Part shown: positions 9,619-18,410 of the stretch, one piece after another
Numbering within the stretch: the first letter of the stretch is position 1
How the letters are laid out: each line of letters starts with the position of its first letter
Assembly: GCF_037975235.1 (NCBI RefSeq)
Contig: NZ_CP150241.1
Span: 3,906,001-3,970,000, forward strand
Source of the DNA: Paenibacillus sp. FSL R5-0341
GTDB lineage: Bacteria; Bacillota; Bacilli; Paenibacillales; Paenibacillaceae
Length of the DNA stretch: 64,000 nt
Reading direction: 5' to 3'
Notes under the pieces: generated by a model
Seen by the model: only the letters and a program-made list of their open reading frames with translations
Told to the model about the DNA's origin: nothing
Database searches by the model: none
Translations under genes and position numbers: made by a program

Positions 9619-10530
9619 CTAGCCTTTAACAGAGCCGATCATGACTCCTTGGACAAAGTAACGCTGTAGGAACGGATAGATTGCCACGATGGGCAGTGTG
9701 GAGACCACAATGACTCCATATTTAATCAGCGATGCCGTTTCTGCCTTATTATTCATGGCGGTTGCCACTTCGCCGTTGATTGATGAGCCCGTAGTTTCCG
9801 CCGTCATTTCTTGAAGGACAAGGATTTGACGCAGAACCATCTGCAGCGGATACTTCGCTTCATCATTTAAATAGATGAGGGACGGGAAGTAGCTGTTCCA
9901 GTGGCTCACCCCATAGAACAGGGCCATAACAGCTACAATTGGTGCCGACAGCGGTAGAACAATGCGAATGAACAGCTTCAGATTTGTACAGCCGTCAATG
10001 TGCGCAGCTTCCTGAAGTTCTTTTGGGATAGTCGTCTGAAAAAAGGTGCGGGCCACAACGATATTCCAGACCGAAGCAGCCACCGGTAGAATCAATGCCC
10101 ACATGCTGTTCATGAGTCCAAGGTTCTTGACCAGCAGATACGTCGGTACAATTCCGCCGCTGAAGAACATCGTGAACAGAATGAGGCCCATGAACAACTG
10201 GCGCCCGACAAAATCAGATCTGCTGAGCGCATACGAGGCAGGCAGAGTGACGACGAGATTGAGTAGAGTCCCCACCACCGTGTAAATAATGGTGTTCCAG
10301 TAACCACTCCATATCTTCGGGTTCTCAAATACAAGCTTGTAGCCGTCCAATGTTACATTCTTCGGAAACAACCACATTGCTCCCGAATTGACGTCCTGCG
10401 GTGAACTAATTGAAGCGCTGAGAATGTAGATGAGCGGATAGAGAACAACCAGCAGTGAAAGACCTAAATAAATATAAGTGCTGATCAGAAATAGCTTGTC
10501 CCCCCTGGATTCTTTCATCGCAGTAACCAA
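9619..10530 (-). CDS. Carbohydrate ABC transporter permease (LplC/YtcP-like)
   Basis: A roughly 303-residue inner-membrane permease with six predicted membrane segments and the ATPase-docking EAA loop EAAHIDGCTNLKLFIRIVLP, ending in the typical YFVQGVMIGSVKG tail. The longest frame starts at 10599 inside the preceding gene. The TTG at 10530 has AAAGGAG nine bases upstream and was chosen; the ATG at 10518 is the alternative. It pairs with the next gene upstream to form the heteromeric sugar channel. Confidence 0.88.
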   Translation of the reverse strand: MVTAMKESRGDKLFLISTYIYLGLSLLVVLYPLIYILSASISSPQDVNSGAMWLFPKNVTLDGYKLVFENPKIWSGYWNTIIYTVVGTLLNLVVTLPASYALSRSDFVGRQLFMGLILFTMFFSGGIVPTYLLVKNLGLMNSMWALILPVAASVWNIVVARTFFQTTIPKELQEAAHIDGCTNLKLFIRIVLPLSAPIVAVMALFYGVSHWNSYFPSLIYLNDEAKYPLQMVLRQILVLQEMTAETTGSSINGEVATAMNNKAETASLIKYGVIVVSTLPIVAIYPFLQRYFVQGVMIGSVKG

Positions 10531-10546
10531 AGACTTCAACTCCTTT

Positions 10547-11497
10547 CTACCAGAGGCTGTTCTCACTGGTTCGTTTGGCGATCTGGTTAACCGTAACAAG
10601 CAAAATAACGTTGACTACCGAGTTGAATAATCCCACAGCCGTTGAGAAGCTATATTGGGCGTTCACCAGACCGGCGCGGTATACATAGGTGGATATTACA
10701 TCAGAAGCTTCCATATTAAGTGAATTCTGCAGCAGCAAAATCTTCTCAAAGCCAAGGCCCAGTATATTACCCATATTTAAGATCAGCATGATCGTAATTG
10801 TGGGTAATATCGTCGGCAGATTGATATGCAGTACCCGTTTCATTCGACTTGCTCCATCCATAATAGCCGCTTCATGAAGCTGGGGATCTACGCCTGACAG
10901 AGCAGCGAGATAAATAATGGTTCCCCACCCGGTGCTCTGCCAGACGCCAGAGAATACATACACCGTCTTAAACCATGCGGGATCAGTCAGAAATTGTGCT
11001 GGTTCAAGACCAATCAACTCGATGAACCGAACAATCATTCCGCTGGAAGGTGATAAAAAGGTAATGATCATACCTGCCATGACAACTACAGAAATGAAAT
11101 GAGGTGCATAGGTCACCGTCTGGACCGATTTCTTGAATGGGCCGTTGCGGACTTCATTGAAGGCCAATGCCAGAATGATAGGCAGGGGAAATCCGATGGC
11201 AAGTTCATAGAAGCTGATACTGAATGTGTTCCAGAGCAGATCCCAGAAAAAATAAGAATTGAAGAACCGTTCAAAATGGTCAAAACCAACCCATTCGCTT
11301 CCTGTAATTCCTTTCGAAGGTACGAAATTCTTAAAAGCAATCTGAATGCCGTACATCGGACCATAATGAAAAACAAGGAAATACAACAACGCGGGAAGCA
11401 TGAACAGATAGAGCTCCCAGTTTTTCCAAATCCTTTTGCCAAGGGAGTTCTTCTTCAATAAAGGGCTTACGGATACTACGATATGACTCTCCTTCAT
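10547..11497 (-). CDS. Carbohydrate ABC transporter permease (LplB-like)
   Basis: A 316-residue permease with about six membrane helices, the conserved FHYGPMYGIQIAFKNF segment after helix 1 and the EAA loop EAAIMDGASRMKRVLHINLPTI. The ATG at 11497 has AAAGGAG seven bases upstream and gives a normal length; the reading frame extends to 11554 but without a ribosome site. First gene of the transporter operon. Confidence 0.9.
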   Translation of the reverse strand: MKESHIVVSVSPLLKKNSLGKRIWKNWELYLFMLPALLYFLVFHYGPMYGIQIAFKNFVPSKGITGSEWVGFDHFERFFNSYFFWDLLWNTFSISFYELAIGFPLPIILALAFNEVRNGPFKKSVQTVTYAPHFISVVVMAGMIITFLSPSSGMIVRFIELIGLEPAQFLTDPAWFKTVYVFSGVWQSTGWGTIIYLAALSGVDPQLHEAAIMDGASRMKRVLHINLPTILPTITIMLILNMGNILGLGFEKILLLQNSLNMEASDVISTYVYRAGLVNAQYSFSTAVGLFNSVVNVILLVTVNQIAKRTSENSLW

Positions 11498-11572
11498 TCT
11501 CCCACTCCTTTCTATGTCTTTTCCATTAGATAGGAATATGTTGCTATCTTGCATTCTTGCTAACTCCCTTTT

Positions 11573-11598
11573 TGGTAACGCTTACAATTTGGAGTATA
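11573..11598 (-). promoter_or_regulatory. Promoter with catabolite-responsive element (cre) for the ABC operon
   Basis: On the minus strand TGTAAGCGTTACCA (11586-11573) matches the CcpA cre consensus TGWAANCGNTNWCA at 13 of 14 positions. A TATACT -10 hexamer lies just upstream at 11598-11593, with TTTACG 18 bp before it as a weak -35. A cre immediately downstream of the -10 should let CcpA-HPr(Ser-P) block transcription when preferred sugars are present. The rest of 11498-11882 holds no gene that I can see. Confidence 0.65.
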
Positions 11599-11815
11599 GT
11601 GAAATTAGGCTGACACCGTAAATATGTAGGTTCTGGATTGTCATGTATAGGTCATGTAAAACCGCGCTACTGCGGTACTTTCCGTTCAACCCTGATGTGG
11701 ATGGTTCCACATGGACAAGGCTGTAAATATGTGAATTACGAACCTCTCTTTACCTGCAAAGGATACACATTGTGATCACCGAGCGTACCTAAGATACGGT
11801 TCAACATACGCAAAT

Positions 11816-11847
11816 GGAACGAAGCAGAAAACACGCTGCTTCGTTCC
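11816..11847. terminator. Perfect 12-bp inverted repeat, probable terminator
   Basis: GGAACGAAGCAG and its exact complement are separated by 8 bases. It lies 36 bp beyond the stop of the minus-strand hydrolase gene. The flanking T-run is short on both strands, so termination strength is uncertain. Confidence 0.55.
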
Positions 11848-11882
11848 GTTTAAACAATCAAGATGGCAATTTTTTCTCCCCT

Positions 11883-13166
11883 TCATTGAATAAAAAACAC
11901 TTCTTTTTTCAATAATTCTTCTGGCTTCTGCCCTATCACATCACTGTGAAAATAATCGCGGATAACGTCATCTTGAAGATAGTTGGCGATCGATACCATA
12001 ATCATCCCTTGATCCAGTGCCAGATAAGCTTTTGCAAGTTCTCCCGTTTCAACATTAACTGAGTCATAGAACCCATATTTGCCAAGCATTTTAAAGTTCT
12101 TTAAAGCTTTAATGTTCTTTCGAACAGCTTCAGGGGCATAATCCAGGGCCAGGAATGTCGCGTGTGCTGTTACCGTTGCTCCATCTTTATAACCTGAGGT
12201 ACCTAATGGCGTTGCTGCAAACTCACTGTAACCTGTCGGCGTTGCAGAAGGTGAAAAGCCCCAAGCGGCGTACCCTTTTTCTTTGGCATATTCGATCTGC
12301 AATTCGACATGACGCTGGTTGTTCAATCCCAAAGCTTGAGTACCCAGCTCTTTTTCCTTTATGACCATACCCGGCATAAGAGCTTCAAACATACTGCCTC
12401 CCCAGCTTGGCACGAACTTTATATCCTTGTATACATAACTTCCTTCAAACACATCCACTCCATCGTACTTAACGGATTTGCCTTGAGGAATCTGAGCTTG
12501 CCAATCCCACTCTTGAGGTAATGTGCGATACATCTTCCACCAATGATCTTGGGGAACGTCACCTTTCCCAATGGCAATATAGCTGCCAACACGTGGTTCC
12601 GTGTAAAACATTCCATAATGGTGGTCCGTCAGCGCGCCTTTAGCCACATCATAACCTCCGCGGAATTGACCGACTTCAGGATCATATAGCGGAGTATAAT
12701 TCATATTTTCAACCAACTTGCTTGTTTCCCGATGAAGTTCTTCATAGGCTTGCCCAACAACAATTAATCCAGCGGATAACCATCCATTATCGACTTGGGG
12801 AATAAATTGTCCCCAATCTTTCTTCACTGAACCGTCATCCGTGTTATACCAGTTATAAAATAGGCCGTTCCACTTTTCTAACTTTTCGAGGGAATGTATA
12901 GTCGTTTGCAGGCGCTGTACAGCTTCTTTCTTTGAAATAATACCCAATTGTTGCGCTGAAACGGTACTCATCATATACATGGCGATGTTCGTGGGCGAAG
13001 TACGTTTAGCTTCTTCTGTCCCGTTTTCAGTGTGCCGTACTTCATCGTAAGTCAAGCCAGTATTCTGATCCGTATAATCCTCAAAAAACGTATAGGTCTT
13101 ATATGCAATCGCTTTCAATTCTGCTCGAAATCCAGTTAAATTGCTTGAGTCACCTGCTGAAGCCAT
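11883..13166 (-). CDS. Glucoamylase-like/DUF3131-type hydrolase, signal peptide truncated
   Basis: The 427-residue product resembles secreted alpha/alpha-barrel enzymes of the DUF3131/glucoamylase-like group: FFEDYTDQNTGLTYDEVR near the start, NIAMYMMSTVSAQQLGII, NGLFYNWYNT and VDNGWLSAGLIV, and a late GYSEFAATPLGTSGYKDGATVTAHAT. The exact family is uncertain. The first ATG (13166) has no ribosome site. Reading upstream in frame gives LLANLALTPMASAG, the end of a signal peptide with an ASA cleavage site, but a TAA only three codons above it removes the N-terminal half. The protein may therefore be cytoplasmic or unexpressed. It starts 16 bp after the ankyrin gene's stop. Confidence 0.6.
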   Translation of the reverse strand: MASAGDSSNLTGFRAELKAIAYKTYTFFEDYTDQNTGLTYDEVRHTENGTEEAKRTSPTNIAMYMMSTVSAQQLGIISKKEAVQRLQTTIHSLEKLEKWNGLFYNWYNTDDGSVKKDWGQFIPQVDNGWLSAGLIVVGQAYEELHRETSKLVENMNYTPLYDPEVGQFRGGYDVAKGALTDHHYGMFYTEPRVGSYIAIGKGDVPQDHWWKMYRTLPQEWDWQAQIPQGKSVKYDGVDVFEGSYVYKDIKFVPSWGGSMFEALMPGMVIKEKELGTQALGLNNQRHVELQIEYAKEKGYAAWGFSPSATPTGYSEFAATPLGTSGYKDGATVTAHATFLALDYAPEAVRKNIKALKNFKMLGKYGFYDSVNVETGELAKAYLALDQGMIMVSIANYLQDDVIRDYFHSDVIGQKPEELLKKEVFFIQ

Positions 13167-13182
13167 AGGAGTTAAAGCTAGA

Positions 13183-13926
13183 TTAGCTAACAGACAAAAT
13201 TAGATCATGAAATTCTTGAGGTTCAAGCCCCTTTAGGTATTCGGCCATTTCTTCATTTTTCTGACTCACTGCAATCGTATACGCCCGCTCTCCATCCTTC
13301 TCCTGAATAGTCACATCTGCTCCTTGGTCTACCAGATATCGAACCATCTTCATGTTATGAAGTCGTGCAGCTACCGTGAGAGGCGTGGCCTTGTACGGAT
13401 ATACCATATCCGGTTCATTGTAATTGACGTCTACCCCTTCATCCAGCAAATACTTAATAGTCTTCATATCGTGATCAGCTACCGCTTTGCGTAACGTTTT
13501 GCCCCCATATTTTCGAATATCCAACCCGAGTTCATTCAGCACTCTTATATTCTTTTTGTTACCATAGTAGGCTTCATCATATGCACTAGATTTGACCCGA
13601 TTAAGTCCATTTAACTTGGCACCTTGCTGGTACAGGTATCGCACCGTTTCTTCTCCACAATATCTAACCGCCTTCAGGATCGCCGGATTATTTTTGACAT
13701 TCAGATTAACTCCATGCTTTACCAACAACTTAACCACTTCCGGTTGATTACAGATTAAGGCAAGGTCGAGTGGCGTTAAGGCTATGTATTTACTGAGCGT
13801 AATCTCTTCTTCGAGATCCATGCCCTGTTTAATGAATTGTTCTACAGCAACGGTATCTCCCTCATATATTGCCCTGGCATGATCAGGAAGCGTTTCAAAC
13901 GATCCTTGATTTCCGATTTTGAACAA
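13183..13926 (-). CDS. Ankyrin-repeat protein
   Basis: A 247-residue protein made of ankyrin repeats; clear units are LTPLDLALICNQPEVVKLLVKHGVNLN, AVRYCGEETVRYLYQQGAKLN, AVADHDMKTIKYLLDEGVDVN and PLTVAARLHNMKMVRYLVDQGADVT. There is no signal peptide or membrane segment, so it is probably a cytoplasmic interaction protein. TTG at 13926 is preceded by AGGGGGG. Function unknown. Its 3' end abuts the truncated signal peptide of the downstream hydrolase. Confidence 0.75.
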   Translation of the reverse strand: MFKIGNQGSFETLPDHARAIYEGDTVAVEQFIKQGMDLEEEITLSKYIALTPLDLALICNQPEVVKLLVKHGVNLNVKNNPAILKAVRYCGEETVRYLYQQGAKLNGLNRVKSSAYDEAYYGNKKNIRVLNELGLDIRKYGGKTLRKAVADHDMKTIKYLLDEGVDVNYNEPDMVYPYKATPLTVAARLHNMKMVRYLVDQGADVTIQEKDGERAYTIAVSQKNEEMAEYLKGLEPQEFHDLILSVS

Positions 13927-13986
13927 GAAAGATCCCCCCTATCCCTTTTAATACACCTCTTCTATATAACCACAACTTGTGAAAAA

Positions 13987-14178
13987 TCAAAATATTAGCT
14001 TGAGTATCCACTCTCGATCATAATCAACATCCCAATTTTGAAACTGCTCGCGAAAGCCTCTTTTAAATGTATAGAGTGAACTTGATCCATCATGTTTGGT
14101 ACTCTTCTCATGACAATTATATAAGATTGACAGACAATACTGGGGATTTATGCGATATTCGCATGGGTTTCTTATCGC
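13987..14178 (-). pseudogene. Possible remnant of a small protein gene without a start codon
   Basis: A 63-codon minus-strand frame bounded by TAA and TGA reads like real protein (it includes STKHDGSSSLYTFKRGF and ends NWDVDYDREWILKLIF) but contains no ATG, GTG or TTG start near its beginning and no ribosome site. I do not recognise it. It lies in the 393-bp gap upstream of the ankyrin gene. The rest of the gap (13927-14319) shows only AT-rich promoter-like sequence. A 63-codon open frame can occur by chance, so this is tentative. Confidence 0.28.
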
Positions 14179-14319
14179 TTACATCGAAAATTACATCTTA
14201 CATGCTTGGTGTAACATAATAATGTAGCGCTTGTTGAGCCCTACCTCGGGAGTATGCTACGATATGGACACCTATTTCCACAAAATCCTATAACAAATCA
14301 ACCGTACAGAAAGGACACT

Positions 14320-15300
14320 ATGAATCCTTCATCACTGTCATCCAAGTTACAACAGATCATTCCACTGCTGGATCTGCGAAGCTGCCTCGTCGGCGTACGC
14401 GGTGAGATTATGTACGAACACTACCGCAACCACGAGGCTGCGACCGATATTGCAAAAATCAATTCATGTACCAAGAGTGTGTTGTCCGCACTCATCTGTA
14501 TAGCGATGGATAAAGGTTTGTTGCCAGAGGCATCAACCCCAATCTCTACCTTTTTCCCAAAATTGACATCCGATCCTGACCCGCGCAAACCAGCGATCAC
14601 ACTGGAACAACTGCTCACCATGACAGCCGGATTCAACTGGGATGAATTCGGCGGGCAAAATTCATTTCCTCGCATGACCCGCACCGATCATTGGGTGGAT
14701 TTTGCGTTGGAACAACGGTTAAGTCATGAACCGGGTACATATATGGAGTACAACTCAGGAGTCTCGCAGATCCTATCCGCCATCCTGATGCAAAATGCAG
14801 GTATGAACGTAGCCGAGTTCGCAGAACGTTTTCTTTTTGACCCGCTGGGAATTAAGGATTATGAATGGGAAAGCGACCCTCAGGGTGTACATACCGGCGG
14901 ATTCGGTCTTAAGATGTTACCCGTAGATCTGCTAAAATTCGGTCAGCTCTTTCTACAACAAGGGATGTGGAAAGGGCAGTCTCTCATTTCAAGTGATCTC
15001 GTATCCCGTTCGACGCAGCCTTTCATTACAGTCACTCCACCGAATCACGGTAGTTATGCTTGGCATTGGTGGGTGGATGTCTATCCCAACGAAAGGTCAC
15101 ACTCCGAAGATATTGATGCTGAAAACGACAGACCCAATCTCCATTATTACTACGCACGAGGGTTTGGTGGTCAGTATGTATACATTGTCCCAGAGCTGGA
15201 ACTTGTTACGGTGTTAACCAATGACAAACGAAAGAAAGAGAAACCTCCGTTGGACGTTTTCCCTCGGTTAATCGCCCCTGAGCTATGGAAAATGTTATAA
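14320..15300 (+). CDS. Beta-lactamase-family serine hydrolase
   Basis: A 326-residue class C beta-lactamase/D,D-peptidase-fold protein. The nucleophile motif SxxK is S49-C-T-K, the tyrosine motif is YNSG in MEYNSGVSQ, and HTGGFGLKM occupies the third-box region. No signal peptide, so a cytoplasmic esterase or amidase is as likely as a penicillin-binding role. The frame is open to 14254, but the ATG at 14320 has AAAGGA just upstream and gives the normal family start. Confidence 0.8.
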   Translation: MNPSSLSSKLQQIIPLLDLRSCLVGVRGEIMYEHYRNHEAATDIAKINSCTKSVLSALICIAMDKGLLPEASTPISTFFPKLTSDPDPRKPAITLEQLLTMTAGFNWDEFGGQNSFPRMTRTDHWVDFALEQRLSHEPGTYMEYNSGVSQILSAILMQNAGMNVAEFAERFLFDPLGIKDYEWESDPQGVHTGGFGLKMLPVDLLKFGQLFLQQGMWKGQSLISSDLVSRSTQPFITVTPPNHGSYAWHWWVDVYPNERSHSEDIDAENDRPNLHYYYARGFGGQYVYIVPELELVTVLTNDKRKKEKPPLDVFPRLIAPELWKML

Positions 15301-15334
15301 ACGCAGGCTGTCCTTCTATCCTGTTCGACCAATG

Positions 15335-15380
15335 AACCCCCAACCTTATGTAGGCATAACCAGCCCATAGGCTGGGGTTT
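15335..15380. terminator. Bidirectional terminator hairpin between convergent genes
   Basis: AACCCCC and an AACCTTATG segment pair imperfectly with CATAGGCTGGGGTT, followed by T residues on the plus strand. It sits between two convergent hydrolase genes. Confidence 0.55.
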
Positions 15381-15385
15381 ATTCG

Positions 15386-16408
15386 TCATGCCAAAGCTTC
15401 TTCGATGGCAATCGTTATTGGATACGGACCAGACTCTTGATTAGAGATCACAACCAGTTGCAGATCATAGTCCGGATAAATGGAAGACATGAACGACACC
15501 CCTGGATCAAACCCCATGACATGAAATTTAAAAATCTCTTCCTCCTTGCGGTCAATCCAGACCCCCTGCCCATAGTACTCTTCTTCCTCTTGATGAGCAT
15601 GTGGAGTTAATAACTGCTGTGTCGTCTCTTCTTTCAACAATTGCTGACCCAGCAAAGCCTCCCAGAATCGAATCATATCCGGTGCCGTAACATAGGCTCC
15701 ACCATCTGATCCACCTTTGACAGGAATAGAGAACATATTAGTATTCCAAGAGCCGTCTTCATGATCGATATAGCCTAAAGCTGTGTTGCGCGGAAGCTGA
15801 TCTGTTACGAAATAACCGGAGTCCTTCATGCCACAACTTTTGAAAATGTGCTCTTCCACATAATCTGTAAACGACCTTTCTGAATGCTGTTCTACGATAA
15901 GCCCCAGCACAATGAAACCCGCATTGTTGTAGTGAAAACGTTCACCCGGAGCAGACTTCATTGGCATATCCTGAAACATGGGCAGAAAGTCACTTAATCG
16001 CCTCATCGCGTAAACGGGTCTCTCTTTCCACAATGCTGAAAAGTCTTCCATCACATCTTCATCAAAATAATCTGGAATGCCCGACGTGTGTGTTAACAAC
16101 TGCTGGATGGTAATTCCTTCGTCCCATAGTGGAAACTCCACATCCAACACATCGTTCAGCTTGGAATCAGCAGATAACTTGCCCGCTTCTATGAGTTGAC
16201 ATATACTCACTGCCGTGAAGATTTTACATCCTGATGCAATTCCGAAGCGTGTATCCACCTGATTGGCAAGCTCTTCACTGCGATTCGCATAACCACGTTT
16301 CATATTCAAAAGGGTTTTCCCGGCCTGCTGGAGTAATACAACACCCGAAAAATTCACACGTTCCATGGCTTCTTCTACTTTTGTTGTCAGCTCTAATACA
16401 TTCAACAT
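15386..16408 (-). CDS. Beta-lactamase-family serine hydrolase
   Basis: A 340-residue serine hydrolase of the same fold as its convergent neighbour but clearly different in sequence. S59-G-C-K62 is the SxxK motif, YNNAG the second motif, and a late FKFHVMGFDPG segment replaces the third KTG box. There is no signal peptide. GTG at 16420 is open, but ATG at 16408 has AGGTG at better spacing and was chosen. Substrate unknown. Confidence 0.78.
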   Translation of the reverse strand: MLNVLELTTKVEEAMERVNFSGVVLLQQAGKTLLNMKRGYANRSEELANQVDTRFGIASGCKIFTAVSICQLIEAGKLSADSKLNDVLDVEFPLWDEGITIQQLLTHTSGIPDYFDEDVMEDFSALWKERPVYAMRRLSDFLPMFQDMPMKSAPGERFHYNNAGFIVLGLIVEQHSERSFTDYVEEHIFKSCGMKDSGYFVTDQLPRNTALGYIDHEDGSWNTNMFSIPVKGGSDGGAYVTAPDMIRFWEALLGQQLLKEETTQQLLTPHAHQEEEEYYGQGVWIDRKEEEIFKFHVMGFDPGVSFMSSIYPDYDLQLVVISNQESGPYPITIAIEEALA

Positions 16409-16551
16409 TTTAATATTCACCTACTTGTCTATGTATTCTTAATACTCTCATTTTTAATTCTTCGTCATATCCTGCATACCTGCCATATTTTCATAAAAAG
16501 AAGGATTACTCCCTTATAAAAGGAAATAACCCTTCTTCATACAACGTAAGA

Positions 16552-17145
16552 TTAAGTTTGACAAAGCATGCTAAAGTGCTGTTCAATCACTTGTTCCACT
16601 CGTTTTACCGTAAGTCTATCTGGCTGCATTAACATATGTATTGCGAGCCCATCCACCAGAGCATATAACTTCTCTATCTCCATCTCGGCATCCAGTTCAG
16701 GATGTGTCATCCCCCGCTTGTGCAACTCCTGTATTACCCATTGAACCGATCGATACATCCCTTGATGCATCTGATCACTTAACTTTTTTAATTCGGGGTA
16801 CACCAATAATTTGGCTGTAAACGAAAACCAGACCTCCATTTCCATCATTCTGTCTTCGTCCAACGGTAGAAATTGCAAGAGCAGATTTTTCATATCCAGC
16901 AGTACAGATCCACTCATCTGTAATGCCTCCACCCTTTTCTGTACCCGTTCTGCAAAAAGATTCATGCAAAAGGTGAACAATTCGGCCTGTGTGGCAAAAT
17001 AATGACGCATGGAACCTACAGATAGTCCCGCTTCCTTTGCTATATTCCGAACGGTAGCATGCTCAAGTCCATGCTCTTGAATGACCCGGATGGCTGCATC
17101 AGCAACGATTTTCCTTTGAGATTCATGATCTACGATTTTTGGCAT
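16552..17145 (-). CDS. TetR-family transcriptional regulator
   Basis: A 197-residue TetR-type repressor with an N-terminal helix-turn-helix (IVADAAIRVIQEHGLEHATVRNIAKEAGLSVGSMRHYF, roughly residues 9-47) and a helical ligand domain behind it. It is divergent from an alpha/beta-hydrolase gene with 109 bp between, so it probably represses that gene and itself. The ATG at 17145 lies only six bases below a TATAAT hexamer, suggesting a leaderless transcript; a GTG at 17184 could extend the protein by 13 residues but has no ribosome site. Confidence 0.85.
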   Translation of the reverse strand: MPKIVDHESQRKIVADAAIRVIQEHGLEHATVRNIAKEAGLSVGSMRHYFATQAELFTFCMNLFAERVQKRVEALQMSGSVLLDMKNLLLQFLPLDEDRMMEMEVWFSFTAKLLVYPELKKLSDQMHQGMYRSVQWVIQELHKRGMTHPELDAEMEIEKLYALVDGLAIHMLMQPDRLTVKRVEQVIEQHFSMLCQT

Positions 17146-17151
17146 GACAAC

Positions 17152-17207
17152 ATTATACAACAAACCTCTCTTTTTGTAATACACTGTGCTATAATCTTTT
17201 TAATACA
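17152..17207. promoter_or_regulatory. Overlapping divergent promoters, TetR gene / hydrolase gene
   Basis: Minus strand: TTACAA (17179-17174), 16-bp spacer, TATAAT (17157-17152), placing the start at or beside the TetR ATG. Plus strand: extended -10 TGCTATAAT at 17187-17195. Direct repeats TAATACA at 17177-17183 and 17201-17207 bracket the plus-strand -10 and are candidate operator half-sites. Confidence 0.5.
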
Positions 17208-17254
17208 TCGTACTAAAATATAAAAACAGCTGTAGGAGAGGAATTCATAAGATC

Positions 17255-18268
17255 ATGCATACAACTACCCCAGCCTCAACACGCAAGAATTTCAGAGTTT
17301 TCACCTTCATAGTAAGGTTATTCTGCACAATGCTACTACTGATAGGTGCCGCATTCCTTTATGAGTGGTTTGCTTCCTCGCAGGCCAAAAAGGACTTTCC
17401 ACCTCCAGGTACGTTAGTTCAAGTCGGCGGTTACCAACTACACATTCATAAACAAGGCAATGGTTCACCGACCATACTTATGGAGGCTGGAAGTGGTGAA
17501 ACCAGTTTGTCGTGGAGAGACATTCCTGTGGAACTAGCCCAACATGCAACGGTGGTCACGTATGATCGCGCAGGATATGCCTGGAGTGAATCTGCACCTA
17601 CAGAACGTACAGGTGCAAATATCGTCAAAGATTTACATGCTGCTCTGGAGAAGGAGAACATACGCGGCCCTTACGTTATGGTAGGTCATTCTCTTGGGGG
17701 TATGTATGCTAGACTCTTTGCACAGACCTATTCAAATGAGGTTCAGAGCCTTGTCCTCATTGATGCGCGACCTGAGGATGATGAACGGAACACAAAGGCT
17801 TTGTTGGAACAGGCTCAGTTTCAGGGAAACCCGCCTGCCTCCTTTTTATCTTTACTGAAGGTATCTGGCGCTTTCAGATTATTTCCAGACTTTATGCTTG
17901 ATGGTCTGGTTGCCAAGCAAGATCGGGATACTTTTGTTAATGTGATTGCTACCCCTTCCTATTTTTATGCCAAAGAAGAAGAAGCCCTCCACGCCCATTC
18001 AACAGAAGATGCCATTCGTGGCCAAAGTCTTGGATCAATCCCTGTACGTATCATTGCACGCGGACGTCCTCAAGACTATGCTAGTGCAGGGATTCCGGTT
18101 GACATTGGGCAGAAGCTCGAATCGATATGGCAATCGGGGCAACGGAACATGTTGAATATATCGAAGGATAGTCAGCTAATTGTGGCCACCCGCAGTGGGC
18201 ATATGATTATTCACGATGAACCTGAACTGCTTGTGAAAACAATCCTTGAGTTAATCTCTGATAAGTAG
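17255..18268 (+). CDS. Membrane-anchored alpha/beta hydrolase
   Basis: A 337-residue protein with one N-terminal membrane helix (about residues 17-38) followed by an alpha/beta-hydrolase fold. The oxyanion region is EAGSGETSLSWRD, the nucleophile elbow GHSLGG with Ser146, and the catalytic His is probably in SGHMIIHDEPE near the end. The helix plus basic N-terminus suggests an extracytoplasmic catalytic domain. Divergent from the TetR regulator. Substrate unknown. Confidence 0.8.
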   Translation: MHTTTPASTRKNFRVFTFIVRLFCTMLLLIGAAFLYEWFASSQAKKDFPPPGTLVQVGGYQLHIHKQGNGSPTILMEAGSGETSLSWRDIPVELAQHATVVTYDRAGYAWSESAPTERTGANIVKDLHAALEKENIRGPYVMVGHSLGGMYARLFAQTYSNEVQSLVLIDARPEDDERNTKALLEQAQFQGNPPASFLSLLKVSGAFRLFPDFMLDGLVAKQDRDTFVNVIATPSYFYAKEEEALHAHSTEDAIRGQSLGSIPVRIIARGRPQDYASAGIPVDIGQKLESIWQSGQRNMLNISKDSQLIVATRSGHMIIHDEPELLVKTILELISDK

Positions 18269-18307
18269 AGGTATTTTTATTCAGAACATCCTCCGCTGGA
18301 TCCAATG

Positions 18308-18357
18308 TTAAAGGGCTGTTCCAATAGCCATGGGTATGACTTGGAACAGCCCTTTAA
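18308..18357. terminator. Strong bidirectional terminator
   Basis: A 17-bp perfect stem (AAAGGGCTGTTCCAA core) with a 16-base loop, flanked by A and T runs, lies between the convergent hydrolase and DUF1361 genes. Confidence 0.85.
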
Positions 18358-18410
18358 GTAATATACATTAAGATTAGATCTAATGAGTTCGGCCTTAAGA
18401 AAAACATTTG

